From positions 3,799,327-3,863,326 of the forward strand of contig NZ_CP050191.1 in NCBI RefSeq assembly GCF_011745145.1: 64,000 bases of DNA. Direction: 5' to 3'. A model generated the notes under the pieces. It was not told the origin of the DNA. It did no database searches and saw only the letters and a program-made list of their open reading frames with translations. This DNA is from Mycobacterium sp. DL440 (GTDB lineage Bacteria > Actinomycetota > Actinomycetes > Mycobacteriales > Mycobacteriaceae). This document shows positions 1-8,898 of the stretch, piece by piece; position 1 is the first letter of the stretch; each line of letters opens with the position of its first letter. Position numbers and translations under genes: made by a program.

Positions 1-204
1 GGTGCGGTTGGCCGCCGGCTCAGCGGACCCCGCCCCGAACAGCGCGACGGTCTTGTCGCTGCCGATGGCCAGCGTGCCAACCGGTGTCGGAATCTCGGCG
101 AAGAGTTCATTGCCCCAGACGGCAGTCACGCCGGTGACCATCTCGTAGAAGGCGACGAGACGCTTCACGTCGGCGGTGATGATGCGGGTCGAAACGAATT
201 GCAT
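1..204 (-). CDS. VOC/glyoxalase-family protein (C-terminus off the window)
   Basis: The first 68 codons of a minus-strand gene run off the left edge. The ATG is at 204. The N-terminus has the glyoxalase/bleomycin-resistance pattern: a strand, then DVKRLVAFYEMVTG (the helix typical of VOC domains), then NELFAEIPTPVGTLAIG and a second strand. VOC proteins are metal-dependent isomerases, dioxygenases or drug-binding proteins, and the substrate cannot be told from this fragment. The next gene (DUF1801) lies 48 bp upstream on the same strand, so the two may be co-transcribed. Confidence 0.6.
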   Translation of the reverse strand, partial: MQFVSTRIITADVKRLVAFYEMVTGVTAVWGNELFAEIPTPVGTLAIGSDKTVALFGAGSAEPAANRT

Positions 205-251
205 ACCGCGCACGCTAGACCCGGGCACCGACACCCCACCGCCGGCGGCGG

Positions 252-611
252 TTACTCGATCGCGGCCCGGACGATCTCGGCAACACACTGCTCGGTGACA
301 TCGTCCAGGCCTTCGAAGTACCAGGCCGCGGGCATCAACAGGCCGTGCTTGCCGCCGGCCGGCTTGAATGTGGCCTTCTCGCTCACCCCAAGGCTCATTC
401 TGTCGTCGTTCCGGAAGAAGACGAGGACCGGACTGCTCGCGGACTTGGCATAGCCCGGCATGCCATACCAAACGCGCGGCTTGAGTTCGGGCGCAGCAGC
501 GACGATCACGTCGTGCATGCGCCGCATCACGCCCCGCGCAGGCTCATCCATTCCCGTGATCTTGTCGAGCACCTGCTTGAGGTTCTTGTCGTCCTTCGCA
601 GCCACTGTCAT
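252..611 (-). CDS. DUF1801 domain protein
   Basis: A 119-residue soluble protein. The ATG at 611 is preceded by AAAGGA at good spacing, so I prefer it to the longer frame. Residues about 20-115 carry the DUF1801 (YdhG-like) signature: a helix ending PELKPRVWYGMPGYA, then VLVFFRN, MSLGVSEKATF and a C-terminal helix VTEQCVAEIVRAAIE. Family members are small proteins of unknown biochemical role. It sits between a VOC gene on the same strand and the divergent arr gene. The family is clear; the function is not known. Confidence 0.7.
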   Translation of the reverse strand: MTVAAKDDKNLKQVLDKITGMDEPARGVMRRMHDVIVAAAPELKPRVWYGMPGYAKSASSPVLVFFRNDDRMSLGVSEKATFKPAGGKHGLLMPAAWYFEGLDDVTEQCVAEIVRAAIE

Positions 612-722
612 GTCCTTTCGCCTACCGGTATCGGTCAACCGGCACAATGGAATTGGCGCGCCCGAAGGCGCAGCACCCCATTCGGACATGTCCTGATCAG
701 CTCAGGCCCCTCCGCAATGATT

Positions 723-740
723 CAGGTGATCGTTCACCTG
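723..740. promoter_or_regulatory. Perfect inverted repeat in the DUF1801/arr divergent gap
   Basis: CAGGTGA and TCACCTG arms of 7 bp flank TCGT in the 247-bp gap between the divergent DUF1801 and arr genes. The size and placement suit a dimeric repressor operator. No regulator gene is adjacent, and I do not recognise the motif as a known mycobacterial site. Confidence 0.3.
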
Positions 741-858
741 GAAGCGCAGAATGTGGCAGTCGTGATCGCCACACCACGCACGTTAACACGGGGCCACCCG
801 TTGACGCGGAGCCGCTTTCGGCATCGATGAACGTCACAAGAGTTTGTAACCTGTCGAG

Positions 859-1269
859 ATGGGCGGGGCATTGGACGACGGGCCGTTCTTTCACGGCACC
901 AAGGCCGAACTGTGGGTGGGCGATCTCCTCACCGCAGGCTTCCGTTCCAACTACCGGCCCGAAATCGTGATGAACCACATCTATTTCACCGCGTTGCGCG
1001 ACGGCGCAGGCCTCGCTGCTGAACTCGCCGCCGGCGACGGGGCGCCGCGGGTCTATGCCGTGGAACCGACCGGGGAATTCGAGAACGATCCCAACGTCAC
1101 CGACAAGAAGTTCCCCGGCAATCCCACCCGGTCCTACCGGAGCACGGAGCCGCTCCGGATCGTCGGCGAGGTGACAGATTGGACGCGACTGACACCCGAG
1201 GATCTCCAGATGTGGCGAGACCGGCTGGCCGCGATCCATACGGACCACCGCGGCGAGATCATCAACTAA
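859..1269 (+). CDS. arr: Rifamycin NAD+-dependent ADP-ribosyltransferase (Arr)
   Basis: A 136-residue protein of usual Arr size (the M. smegmatis enzyme is about 143). Arr transfers ADP-ribose from NAD+ to the C23 hydroxyl of rifamycins and inactivates them. The catalytic residues known for Arr are present at the right spacing: H12 in FHGTKAEL, Y42 in MNHIYFT and D77 in ENDPNVT. The family motif KKFPGNPTRSYRS follows. The start ATG has only a weak GAG upstream. The gene appears intact and chromosomal, with a divergent DUF1801 gene on one side and a P-loop kinase on the other. Intrinsic rifampicin resistance is inferred from the family. Confidence 0.9.
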   Translation: MGGALDDGPFFHGTKAELWVGDLLTAGFRSNYRPEIVMNHIYFTALRDGAGLAAELAAGDGAPRVYAVEPTGEFENDPNVTDKKFPGNPTRSYRSTEPLRIVGEVTDWTRLTPEDLQMWRDRLAAIHTDHRGEIIN

Positions 1270-1371
1270 TTCGGATTCACGTTGAAGCGGACATCCGTCA
1301 GGGTGCCGTCGACAACGTCAGAAGTCGTCGCCGAGTTCAACATTCGACAGCGGGCTCCTACCATCGAGACG

Positions 1372-1905
1372 ATGGCCGTCCGAAAGCCTCTACCTACGCT
1401 GATCGTCCTGTCGGGTCTTCCTGGAGTTGGCAAGACCACGGTCGCGCACCGTCTCAGCGCTGAGATTGATGCCGTACACGTGCGGCTAGACACGATCGAG
1501 GCGGCGTTGACCGCATCCGGGATAGTCGATCTGGCCGGCGGATGGTCGGCAGTTCCCGACGCGGGCTACCGAGTCGCGTACGCCCTCACACTCGACCACT
1601 TGACCGCGGGCCACAGTGTCGTCGCCGACAGTGTGAATCCTCTCGCAATCACGAGGCAGGCATGGGCGAAGTGCGCTGAGGCCGGTCGGGCCCGGCTCGT
1701 CAACGTCGAGGTGATCTGCAGCGATCCTGCACTCCACCGGAAACGAGTCGAAGCTCGGACGTCCGACCTCGAAGGACTGACAGTGCCGACATGGCTGCAG
1801 GTCGAGGAACGGACCTACGAATGCTGGGACACACCTGTACTTCGCATCGACACGGCAGCGGGTATCGATCGCGCTGTTCGGGCGATCATGTCGGATCTCG
1901 GATGA
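1372..1905 (+). CDS. P-loop AAA-type kinase-like protein
   Basis: A 177-residue soluble protein with Walker A GLPGVGKT at residues 15-22. An LDTIEAAL segment follows around residue 43, and there is an Arg-rich lid-like stretch, KRVEARTSDLEG, near residue 130. This layout matches the zeta-toxin/chloramphenicol-phosphotransferase-like family of small kinases. The frame opens at a TTG at 1282, but the ATG at 1372 directly precedes the P-loop domain and has GAGA upstream. The substrate is unknown. It lies 102 bp after arr on the same strand and converges on ychF across a long hairpin. Confidence 0.65.
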   Translation: MAVRKPLPTLIVLSGLPGVGKTTVAHRLSAEIDAVHVRLDTIEAALTASGIVDLAGGWSAVPDAGYRVAYALTLDHLTAGHSVVADSVNPLAITRQAWAKCAEAGRARLVNVEVICSDPALHRKRVEARTSDLEGLTVPTWLQVEERTYECWDTPVLRIDTAAGIDRAVRAIMSDLG

Positions 1906-1915
1906 CCGCGACATC

Positions 1916-1970
1916 GAGAGTGAAGAAGATGACGAGATTTCACGAAAAACTCGCAATCTTCTTCACTCTC
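1916..1970. terminator. 15-bp perfect inverted repeat between convergent genes
   Basis: GAGAGTGAAGAAGAT at 1916-1930 is exactly complementary to 1956-1970, with a 25-nt loop that can fold further (CGAG/CTCG). It lies between the stop of the kinase-like gene and the stop of ychF, where a bidirectional terminator is expected. No clear U-tract follows either arm. Confidence 0.55.
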
Positions 1971-1986
1971 GGCGCACCGCTGAGGG

Positions 1987-3069
1987 CTAGACGTTGAAGC
2001 GGAACTCCACCACGTCACCGTCGGCCATCACGTAGTCCTTGCCTTCCATCCGGACCTTGCCCGCAGCCTTGGCGGCGGCCATCGACCCGGCCGCGACGAG
2101 ATCGTCGAACGACACCACCTCGGCCTTGATGAAGCCCTTCTCGAAGTCGGTGTGGATCACGCCGGCTGCCTTGGGAGCGGTGTCGCCCTGGTGGATGGTC
2201 CAGGCCCGCGATTCCTTCGGCCCGGCCGTCAGATAGGTCTGCAGCCGCAGGGTGTGGAAACCGGCGCGCGCCAGGGCATCCAGGCCACGTTCGGTCTGCC
2301 CGATCGACTCCAACAGCTCGTTGGCCGACTCGTCGTCGAGCTCGATCAATTCCGACTCGATCTTGGCGTCCAGGAACACCGCGTCGGCCGGGGCCACCAG
2401 GGCACGCAGCTCGGCCTGCTTCGCCTCATCAGTGAGCACCGACTCGTCGGCGTTGAACACGTACAGGAACGGCTTGGTGGTCATCAGGTTGAGCTCACGC
2501 AGCACCGACCAGTCCTGAGCCGGGGAGGACACAGAAAAAAGAGTCTTGCCTTCATCAAAAATCGCCTGGGCCGCGACGGCGGCTTCCAGCACCGGCTTGC
2601 GCTCCTTGTTGGTGCGGGCTTCCTTCTCCAGCCGTGGCACCGCCTTCTCCAGCGTCTGCATGTCGGCAAGGATCAGCTCGGTCTCGATCACCTCGATGTC
2701 CGAACGCGGATCCACCCGCCCGTCGACATGGATCACGTCGTCATCGGCGAACACACGCACCACCTGACAAATGGCGTCGCATTCACGGATGTTGGCGAGG
2801 AACTTGTTGCCGAGGCCGGCGCCTTCGGACGCGCCTTTGACGATCCCGGCGATATCGACAAACGTCACCGGGGCCGGCACGGTCTTCTCCGAGCCGAAGA
2901 TCTCGGCAAGCTTGTCGAGCCGCGGATCGGGCAACGGCACCACGCCCTCATTGGGCTCGATGGTCGCAAACGGGTAGTTGGCCGCCAACACGTCGTTACG
3001 CGTCAGGGCATTGAACAGAGTCGACTTTCCGACGTTCGGCAAACCGACGATTCCCAGGTTCAGGCTCAC
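1987..3069 (-). CDS. ychF: Ribosome-associated ATPase/GTPase YchF
   Basis: A 360-residue Obg-superfamily protein of normal YchF length. The G1 motif GLPNVGKST is at residues 9-17, [15 protein letters not shown] gives G3, and NADESV takes the place of the canonical NKxD, as is usual for YchF proteins that prefer ATP. A helical insertion follows. The TGS domain ends [10 protein letters not shown] at the C-terminus. YchF binds ribosomes and takes part in stress responses. The start codon is GTG. The divergent neighbour is the DUF6542 gene, the same order as Rv1112/Rv1111c from memory. Confidence 0.95.
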   Translation of the reverse strand: MSLNLGIVGLPNVGKSTLFNALTRNDVLAANYPFATIEPNEGVVPLPDPRLDKLAEIFGSEKTVPAPVTFVDIAGIVKGASEGAGLGNKFLANIRECDAICQVVRVFADDDVIHVDGRVDPRSDIEVIETELILADMQTLEKAVPRLEKEARTNKERKPVLEAAVAAQAIFDEGKTLFSVSSPAQDWSVLRELNLMTTKPFLYVFNADESVLTDEAKQAELRALVAPADAVFLDAKIESELIELDDESANELLESIGQTERGLDALARAGFHTLRLQTYLTAGPKESRAWTIHQGDTAPKAAGVIHTDFEKGFIKAEVVSFDDLVAAGSMAAAKAAGKVRMEGKDYVMADGDVVEFRFNV

Positions 3070-3153
3070 AGAGAAGAGAGTCTAGGCCGGTGCGATCGGC
3101 ACGCCAGCGCGAGCTGGCAGCACGCGACCAGACAGAGCCGGTACGGTCAACGT

Positions 3154-4332
3154 GTGTCAGGACAGCGCGCACAGTCGGCAGTGCCGGCTGACCATCGCTC
3201 TGTACACCCGCGATTCGCCGGTGTGCCGTGGTGGGGCGCTGTCCTTTTGGCGATCACGGCTACCGCGATCGGCTTTGCTTTCGACGCCGGTTCGGGCGAT
3301 CGAGAGCTCACTTCGGTGTTCGCGGTCTGCTATTCCCTCGGTTGCGTCCTGGCTGTTCTGACCGTTCAGCAGGCCGGGCTGTTCACCGCGGTGATCCAGC
3401 CCCCGCTGATTCTGTTCGTCGCGGTACCCGGGTCCTATTTCCTGTTCCACGGGGGCGAGCTGCAGGGCGTCAAAGACCTGGCCATCAACTGCGGATATCC
3501 CCTGATCGAACGCTTCCCCCTGATGCTGTTCCTTTCGGCCACGGTGCTGCTGATCGGCCTGGGCCGGTGGTACGTCGGCCTGACATCGCGCACGGCAGAA
3601 GCGGACGACGCGTCCGGGACGGCCACGGGGGCCGCAACGGCCAAGGCGACGCCCGTCGCGGGAATTGTGTCATCTGTCACAACGAAACTTTCCGGGCTGG
3701 TGCTCCGCAAACCCGCCACGGCGTCGATGCGCCGGGACCGGACCGCTGAACATGATCCGGCCGCGGAAGCCCCGCCGCGCCGTCGTCCCTCCGAACGACC
3801 CCCACGGCGACGTCCGGCCGGCGCAGAACCCGGCACAGCCGCAGCAGCGGCGGCCGGAGCAGCCGCCGGGCGGCCCCGGGGCGAGCGCAGGCCGACCAAA
3901 CGCACTGCACCGCCTCGACCCCGTCCGAGCCGTGCAGCCACCGGTGATCTCGACAGCGAATTCGACGGCGCCATTCCCGAGCGACCACGACGGCCCAGGC
4001 CCCCGCGCTCGGCCGAGCCCGGGGCCGGCGAGCCGCGCCGACGGGTGCGCGCCCAGCCGCGTGAACCACGCAAGCAACCACCGCCCGAGCGCCGTGAGGC
4101 CGGCGCGTTCGAGACCCCACGTGAGCGCCCGCAGCGACAGCGTCGCCGATTCGACGACTACCAGCCGTTCGAGGAATCGTTCGATCCGCCCACCGGTTCC
4201 GGCCGCTCGACGCACCATCCGGTGTCGCGGGTGCGGTACCGCGGTTCCGACGACGAGGATCACCGCGTGGAGCACCGGACGCGGCCACGCTCAGCGGCCC
4301 GGGGACGGCACTCCTCGGAGTACGACGACTGA
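3154..4332 (+). CDS. DUF6542 membrane protein with long Pro/Arg-rich tail
   Basis: A 392-residue protein starting at GTG 3154; the open frame extends far upstream only as an antisense shadow of ychF. About four hydrophobic helices lie in residues 26-150 (WWGAVLLAITATAIGF; CYSLGCVLAVLTV; VIQPPLILFVAVPG; LMLFLSATVLLIGLG). The remaining 240 residues are a very basic, disordered Pro/Arg/Ala-rich cytoplasmic tail with repeated RPRR and PPRR. This matches the DUF6542 architecture found beside ychF and ispH in mycobacteria. The role is unknown; the basic tail could bind nucleic acid or acidic partners (inference). Confidence 0.8.
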   Translation: MSGQRAQSAVPADHRSVHPRFAGVPWWGAVLLAITATAIGFAFDAGSGDRELTSVFAVCYSLGCVLAVLTVQQAGLFTAVIQPPLILFVAVPGSYFLFHGGELQGVKDLAINCGYPLIERFPLMLFLSATVLLIGLGRWYVGLTSRTAEADDASGTATGAATAKATPVAGIVSSVTTKLSGLVLRKPATASMRRDRTAEHDPAAEAPPRRRPSERPPRRRPAGAEPGTAAAAAAGAAAGRPRGERRPTKRTAPPRPRPSRAATGDLDSEFDGAIPERPRRPRPPRSAEPGAGEPRRRVRAQPREPRKQPPPERREAGAFETPRERPQRQRRRFDDYQPFEESFDPPTGSGRSTHHPVSRVRYRGSDDEDHRVEHRTRPRSAARGRHSSEYDD

Positions 4333-4365
4333 AGCCCGGTCACCGCCCGGCCCGGTCAACGCGGG

Positions 4366-5379
4366 TCAGGCGCGCGGCGGACGGATCTCTCGCGGCAGCG
4401 CAAACACCAACGTCTCGTTGGCAGTGGTCACCGGCTGCACGGTTCCGTAGCCGTAATCGGCAAGCCGTTCGAGCACACCGCGCACCAGCACCTCGGGCAC
4501 CGATGCCCCGGAGGTCACGCCGACCGTGGTGACGCCCTCCAGCCAGGTCGGATCGATGTCTTCGGCGTAGTCGACCAGGTGGGCGGCGTCAGATCCTGCG
4601 CCGAGAGCCACTTCGACCAGCCGAACCGAGTTGGATGAGTTCTTCGAGCCGACCACGATCACCAGCTCGCATTCGGGTGCCATTGCCTTGACCGCGACCT
4701 GGCGGTTCTGGGTGGCGTAGCAGATGTCGTCACTCGGCGGATCCTGCAGCGTCGGGAACTTCTCGCGCAGCCGGCGCACGGTCTCCATGGTCTCGTCGAC
4801 GCTCAGCGTGGTCTGCGACAGCCAGATCACCTTGTTCTCGTCGCGCACGGTGACGTTGTCGACCGCATCCGGGTTGTCGACCACCTGGACATGGTCAGGC
4901 GCTTCGCCGGCAGTGCCGACCACCTCCTCATGCCCGGTGTGGCCGACGAGCAGGATGTCGTAGTCGTCGCGGGCGAACCGCTTGGCCTCGTTGTGCACCT
5001 TGGTGACCAGCGGGCAAGTGGCGTCGATCGTCCGCAGATTGCGTTCGGCGGCCTCGACGTGGACCGTCGGCGCGACCCCGTGCGCGGAGAACACCACGAT
5101 GGCACCCTCGGGTACCTCGTTGGTCTCTTCGACGAAGACGGCGCCCGCCTTGGCCAGCGTCTCCACCACGTGCACGTTGTGCACGATCTCGTGCCGCACG
5201 TAGACCGGGGCGCCGTGCTTCTCCAGGGCGCGCTCGACGGTCTCGACGGCGCGGTCCACCCCTGCGCAGTATCCGCGCGGCTCGGCCAGCAGGACGCGCT
5301 TACCAGAGGCTTGCGTACGACCGCCTGACGTCACCGAGCTCGTGGCACCCGGGATACCCATGTTGATTGTCGGCGGCAT
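4366..5379 (-). CDS. ispH: 4-hydroxy-3-methylbut-2-enyl diphosphate reductase IspH
   Basis: A 337-residue IspH/LytB. It carries out the last step of the MEP pathway, reducing HMBPP to IPP and DMAPP with a [4Fe-4S] cluster. The three cluster cysteines are visible: C38 in [11 protein letters not shown]122 in [11 protein letters not shown] and C220 in [11 protein letters not shown]. Substrate motifs HEIVHN, SAHGV and SSNSVRL are present. The start is set at the ATG at 5379 ([11 protein letters not shown]), which matches mycobacterial LytB2 and has GGAG upstream. The longer frame to 5448 is less likely. It is divergent from the lipid-droplet protein gene 53 bp away. Confidence 0.95.
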   Translation of the reverse strand: MPPTINMGIPGATSSVTSGGRTQASGKRVLLAEPRGYCAGVDRAVETVERALEKHGAPVYVRHEIVHNVHVVETLAKAGAVFVEETNEVPEGAIVVFSAHGVAPTVHVEAAERNLRTIDATCPLVTKVHNEAKRFARDDYDILLVGHTGHEEVVGTAGEAPDHVQVVDNPDAVDNVTVRDENKVIWLSQTTLSVDETMETVRRLREKFPTLQDPPSDDICYATQNRQVAVKAMAPECELVIVVGSKNSSNSVRLVEVALGAGSDAAHLVDYAEDIDPTWLEGVTTVGVTSGASVPEVLVRGVLERLADYGYGTVQPVTTANETLVFALPREIRPPRA

Positions 5380-5432
5380 GTCTCCAGGGTACGGGGCTGC
5401 CGCCGCGCCGAGCCAGCCGTAGGCTGTGGGCC

Positions 5433-6011
5433 ATGGGAACTGCACCATATGGGGTCCGGCTGCTGGTGGGTGCGGCGGCGACCGCGATCGAGGAAACTCG
5501 CAAGTTGCCTCAAACCATCCTCACCTACCCCATGACCGTGGTCAGCCAGGCCGCCAACCTCGTCATGCACGTTCAGCAGAATCTCGCCGAGCTGGTGGTC
5601 AAGGGTGACGAAGCCCTGGAGCAGATTTTTCCGCCGAAGGACGAGCAGCCCGAGTGGGCCACCTTCGACGAAGATCTCGATTCCGGCATCGATGACACCG
5701 ACGACACCCAGGGAGCCGGCGACGGCGAGCGGCGCACCGAGGGACGGTTCGCGCTGTACAGCACCGGGGAGCCCGAGCCGGCAGCCGCGACAAACGGCAA
5801 GGCCGCACGTGGTTCCAGCTCGGGAGCGGCGCCGGACATCGCGGGCGAGCTCGGGTACGACGCGCTGACGCTCGCGCAGGTGCGCGCCCGGTTGACGTCG
5901 TTGCGGGTGGCCGACCTCGAAGCACTGCTGGCCTACGAGGAGAACGGCCGGGCCCGTGCACCGTTCGTGACGTTGCTCGCCAACAGGATCACCCGCGCGA
6001 CCGCGAAGTGA
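5433..6011 (+). CDS. Lipid droplet-associated protein (Rv1109c type)
   Basis: A 192-residue protein. The N-terminal 65 residues form amphipathic or hydrophobic helices ([21 protein letters not shown], then [24 protein letters not shown]). An acidic linker rich in Asp and Glu follows. A C-terminal helical domain, [26 protein letters not shown], resembles SAP-like or Rho-N-type helix pairs. Homologues at this locus are annotated as lipid-droplet-associated. ATG 5433 is chosen because the hydrophobic domain begins there. The stop overlaps the GTG of xseA by 4 nt, so translation is probably coupled. Confidence 0.75.
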   Translation: MGTAPYGVRLLVGAAATAIEETRKLPQTILTYPMTVVSQAANLVMHVQQNLAELVVKGDEALEQIFPPKDEQPEWATFDEDLDSGIDDTDDTQGAGDGERRTEGRFALYSTGEPEPAAATNGKAARGSSSGAAPDIAGELGYDALTLAQVRARLTSLRVADLEALLAYEENGRARAPFVTLLANRITRATAK

Positions 6012-7237
6012 CCGAACCGGGCCAGTCACCGGAGAACCCCTGGCCGGTCCGCGCCGTGGCGACCCGTGTGGCCAAATGGATCGACCGGCTCGGCACGGTA
6101 TGGGTCGAAGGCCAGTTGACCGAGCTCAAGATCCGCCCGGATTCCAGAACCGTCTTCATGGTGCTGCGGGATCCGGCAGCCGACATGTCCCTGTCGCTGA
6201 CCTGCCCGCGCGATCTCGTGCGCAACGCCCCGGTCAAGCTGTCCGAGGGCACCCAGGTGATTATCTGCGGCAAACCCAATTTCTACACCGGACGCGGCAC
6301 ATTCTCGTTGCGGGTCAGTGAGATTCGCGCGGTCGGTATCGGTGAGCTGCTGGCTCGGATCGAGCGGCTACGTCGGCTGCTGGAAGCCGAAGGACTGTTC
6401 GATCCGCGCCTCAAACGGCCGATCCCGTTCCTGCCCAACACCATCGGCCTGATCACCGGACGCGCCTCAGCAGCCGAGCGGGATGTGACGACGGTCGCCA
6501 CCACTCGCTGGCCTGCGGTGCGCTTCGCGATCCGCAACACGATCGTTCAGGGGCCCAATGCCGTTCCCCAGATCGTGGAGGCGCTCGCGGCACTGGACGC
6601 CGATCCCGACGTCGACGTCATCGTCCTGGCCCGCGGCGGCGGCAGCGTCGAGGATCTGCTCCCGTTCTCCGACGAGACGCTGTGCCGGGCCATCGTCGCC
6701 TGCCGCACCCCGGTGGTCAGTGCGATCGGCCACGAACCCGACACTCCCCTGTCCGATCTCGTCGCCGACCTGCGCGCGGCCACCCCGACCGACGCGGCCA
6801 AGCGGATCGTTCCCGACGCGGCCGCCGAACAGGCTTTGATCACCGATCTGCACCGGCGCAGCGCCCGCGCGCTACGCAACTGGGTGCACCGCGAGCAGCA
6901 CCACCTGGAGCAATTGCGCAGCCGCCCGGTACTCGCGCAACCCCTGGCGGCGCTCACCGCGCGCGCCGACGAGATCACGCGTGCCCGGACCACCGCCCAA
7001 CGTGACATCACGCGGCTCATCGCCGCGGAGGCCGATACCGTCGGCCACCTGTCTGCGCGGCTGACCGCGCTCGGCCCGGCGGCCACCCTGGCCCGCGGGT
7101 ATGCGGTGGTTCAGGCGGTCCCGGCGTCAGGGGCGCCAACAGTTCTGCGTTCAGTGGCCGACGCACCGCACGGCTCCCGACTGCGGGTGCGGGTGTCCGA
7201 CGGGGTGGTCTCGGCTGTCAGCGAGGGTAGCGAGTAG
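6008..7237 (+). CDS. xseA: Exodeoxyribonuclease VII large subunit XseA
   Basis: A 409-residue catalytic subunit of the nuclease that degrades single-stranded DNA to oligonucleotides. An N-terminal OB-fold (residues about 10-105; [22 protein letters not shown]) precedes the ExoVII core with [28 protein letters not shown] and [26 protein letters not shown] coiled C-terminal region ends in the ARGYAVVQ element. The start is GTG in a GTGA overlap with the upstream gene. xseB follows after 13 bp. Confidence 0.95.
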   Translation: MTEPGQSPENPWPVRAVATRVAKWIDRLGTVWVEGQLTELKIRPDSRTVFMVLRDPAADMSLSLTCPRDLVRNAPVKLSEGTQVIICGKPNFYTGRGTFSLRVSEIRAVGIGELLARIERLRRLLEAEGLFDPRLKRPIPFLPNTIGLITGRASAAERDVTTVATTRWPAVRFAIRNTIVQGPNAVPQIVEALAALDADPDVDVIVLARGGGSVEDLLPFSDETLCRAIVACRTPVVSAIGHEPDTPLSDLVADLRAATPTDAAKRIVPDAAAEQALITDLHRRSARALRNWVHREQHHLEQLRSRPVLAQPLAALTARADEITRARTTAQRDITRLIAAEADTVGHLSARLTALGPAATLARGYAVVQAVPASGAPTVLRSVADAPHGSRLRVRVSDGVVSAVSEGSE

Positions 7238-7250
7238 AGGTGCAAGCATC

Positions 7251-7469
7251 GTGAGTATGAAGCCTATTAGTGAACTGGGCTACGAAGAGGCCCGCGACGA
7301 GCTGATCGCCGTAGTGCAGCAACTGGAGCAGGGCGGGCTCGACCTCGACGCTTCGCTCAATCTCTGGGAACGCGGCGAGAAGCTGGCACAACGCTGCGAA
7401 GAGCACTTAGCCGGAGCACGTCAGCGGGTCGAGCAGGCACTGGCTGCACGCGAGCCCGAAGAAGATTGA
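7251..7469 (+). CDS. xseB: Exodeoxyribonuclease VII small subunit XseB
   Basis: A 72-residue helical partner of XseA. The family signature is clear: LGYEEARDELIAVVQQLEQG, then LDASLNLWERGEKLAQRCEEHL. Two starts are possible: GTG 7251 (VSMKP) and ATG 7257. GAGG at 7237-7240 is 10 nt from the GTG and 16 nt from the ATG, so I choose the GTG. The gene is the third in the lipid-droplet/xseA/xseB operon. Confidence 0.93.
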   Translation: MSMKPISELGYEEARDELIAVVQQLEQGGLDLDASLNLWERGEKLAQRCEEHLAGARQRVEQALAAREPEED

Positions 7470-7503
7470 TCCAGCAACCATTTTTGTCGTTCACGCTCGA
7501 AAC

Positions 7504-7517
7504 TGGAACCTGTTTCA
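7504..7517. promoter_or_regulatory. KstR-type operator upstream of cholesterol dehydrogenase
   Basis: TGGAACCTGTTTCA matches the published KstR consensus TnnAACnnGTTnnA at every fixed position. It sits inside a longer palindrome with AACTG/CAGTT ends. It lies 15 nt ahead of the 3-beta-HSD start codon. From memory, the M. tuberculosis orthologue Rv1106c belongs to the KstR cholesterol regulon, which supports a repressor site relieved by cholesterol metabolites. Confidence 0.75.
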
Positions 7518-7532
7518 GTTAAGCTGCCCGTC

Positions 7533-8621
7533 ATGGGTGACGCATCTCTGACCACTGAACTCGGCCGCGTTCTGGTTACCGGCGGCTCCGGCTTCGTCGG
7601 TGCCAATCTGGTGACCGAACTGCTCGACCGCGGATACGCGGTGCGCTCCTTCGACCGCGCGCCGTCACCACTGGGCGATCACGCGGGCCTAGAGGTCATC
7701 GAGGGCGACATCTGCGACAAGCAGACCGTGGCCACAGCCGTCAAGGACATCGACACGATCATCCACACCGCGGCCATCATCGACCTGATGGGCGGCGCCT
7801 CGGTCACCGAGGAGTACCGGCAGCGCAGCTTCGCGGTCAACGTGGAAGGCACCAAGAACCTCGTGCACGCGGCGCAGGAGGCGGGCGTCAAACGCTTCGT
7901 CTACACCGCCTCCAACAGCGTGGTGATGGGCGGGCAGGACATCGTCAACGGCGATGAGACCATGCCGTACACCGCCCGGTTCAACGACCTCTACACCGAG
8001 ACCAAGGTGGTCGCCGAGAAGTTCGTACTGGCACAGAACGGCGAACACGGCATGCTCACCTGCGCGATCCGCCCCAGCGGCATCTGGGGCCGCGGCGATC
8101 AGACGATGTTCCGCAAGGTGTTCGAGAACGTGCTCGCCGGACACGTCAAGGTGCTTGTCGGCAACAAGAACATCAAGCTGGACAACTCCTACGTGCACAA
8201 CCTGATCCACGGGTTCATCCTGGCCGGCCAGCATCTGGTCCCCGGTGGCACCGCACCCGGTCAGGCCTACTTCATCAACGATGGCGAGCCCATCAACATG
8301 TTCGAGTTCGCCCGACCGGTGCTCGCGGCGTGCGGGCGTCCGCTGCCCACCTTCCGGGTGTCAGGGCGTCTGGTGCACAAGGCGATGATGGCCTGGCAGT
8401 GGCTGCACTTCAAGTTCGGTCTTCCTGAGCCGTTGATCGAACCCCTTGCGGTGGAACGGCTTTACCTCAACAACTACTTCTCGATCGCCAAGGCCAAGCG
8501 CGATCTGGGCTACGAGCCGTTGTTCACCACCGAGCGGGCGATGGCCGAGTGCATGCCGTACTACGTCGATCTGTTCCATCAGATGGAGTCCGGGCCGGCC
8601 AAGTCGTCCATCTCCGCGTAA
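7533..8621 (+). CDS. 3-beta-hydroxysteroid dehydrogenase / cholesterol dehydrogenase
   Basis: A 362-residue extended SDR enzyme of the Rv1106c type. It oxidises the 3-beta-hydroxyl of cholesterol and isomerises the double bond to give cholest-4-en-3-one using NAD+. The nucleotide-binding motif GGSGFVG is at residues 17-23, the SDR catalytic tyrosine and lysine are in YTETK, and SNSVV and RPSGIWGRGD are family motifs. A KstR box precedes it. Its stop abuts the convergent stop of the DUF1876 gene with no gap. Confidence 0.92.
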   Translation: MGDASLTTELGRVLVTGGSGFVGANLVTELLDRGYAVRSFDRAPSPLGDHAGLEVIEGDICDKQTVATAVKDIDTIIHTAAIIDLMGGASVTEEYRQRSFAVNVEGTKNLVHAAQEAGVKRFVYTASNSVVMGGQDIVNGDETMPYTARFNDLYTETKVVAEKFVLAQNGEHGMLTCAIRPSGIWGRGDQTMFRKVFENVLAGHVKVLVGNKNIKLDNSYVHNLIHGFILAGQHLVPGGTAPGQAYFINDGEPINMFEFARPVLAACGRPLPTFRVSGRLVHKAMMAWQWLHFKFGLPEPLIEPLAVERLYLNNYFSIAKAKRDLGYEPLFTTERAMAECMPYYVDLFHQMESGPAKSSISA

Positions 8622-8897
8622 TCAGCGGTACAGGTGCACCGAATGGTGCGTGGACTGCTCGATACGGGCCGACGCAGCACGGAGTAGATCGCTGCCCAAT
8701 GCGATGAGCGCGCGGGCCGCCGCGATCTCCTCGCCGATCATCGGCGCGCCCGGGTCTCTCGGGTTGCGGTAGGCATCTCCGGTGGTGGACATGGTGTCGT
8801 CGCGCACCTGCGCCCGGGCCGACGCGTGGGTGTGGATCTCATCCTCGGAGAACTCGATCTCGACGAGCCATTTGTTGGTCAGATCCTTGTCATACAT
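8622..8897 (-). CDS. DUF1876 domain protein
   Basis: A 91-residue protein matching the DUF1876 (dsRBD-like fold) family: KWLVEIEFSEDEIHTHASARAQV, then a Gly/Pro loop and IGEEIAAARALIALGSDLL. The ATG at 8897 is chosen because GGAGG lies 9 nt upstream; the GTG at 8906 overlaps that ribosome-binding site. It starts 1 bp after the stop of the TDT transporter gene on the same strand, so the two are translationally coupled. The function is unknown. Confidence 0.75.
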   Translation of the reverse strand: MYDKDLTNKWLVEIEFSEDEIHTHASARAQVRDDTMSTTGDAYRNPRDPGAPMIGEEIAAARALIALGSDLLRAASARIEQSTHHSVHLYR

Positions 8898-8898
8898 G

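Noticed and set aside
1266..1493. A minus-strand frame ends TDVRFNVNPN, similar to the YchF C-terminus VEFRFNV.
   Set aside because: Only a few residues resemble YchF and the rest overlaps the kinase-like gene. I regard it as chance rather than a duplicated ychF end.
2152..3153. The open frame of the DUF6542 gene extends more than 1 kb upstream.
   Set aside because: This part is antisense to ychF, has the low-complexity character of a shadow frame, and lacks a ribosome-binding site. The GTG at 3154 is a better start.
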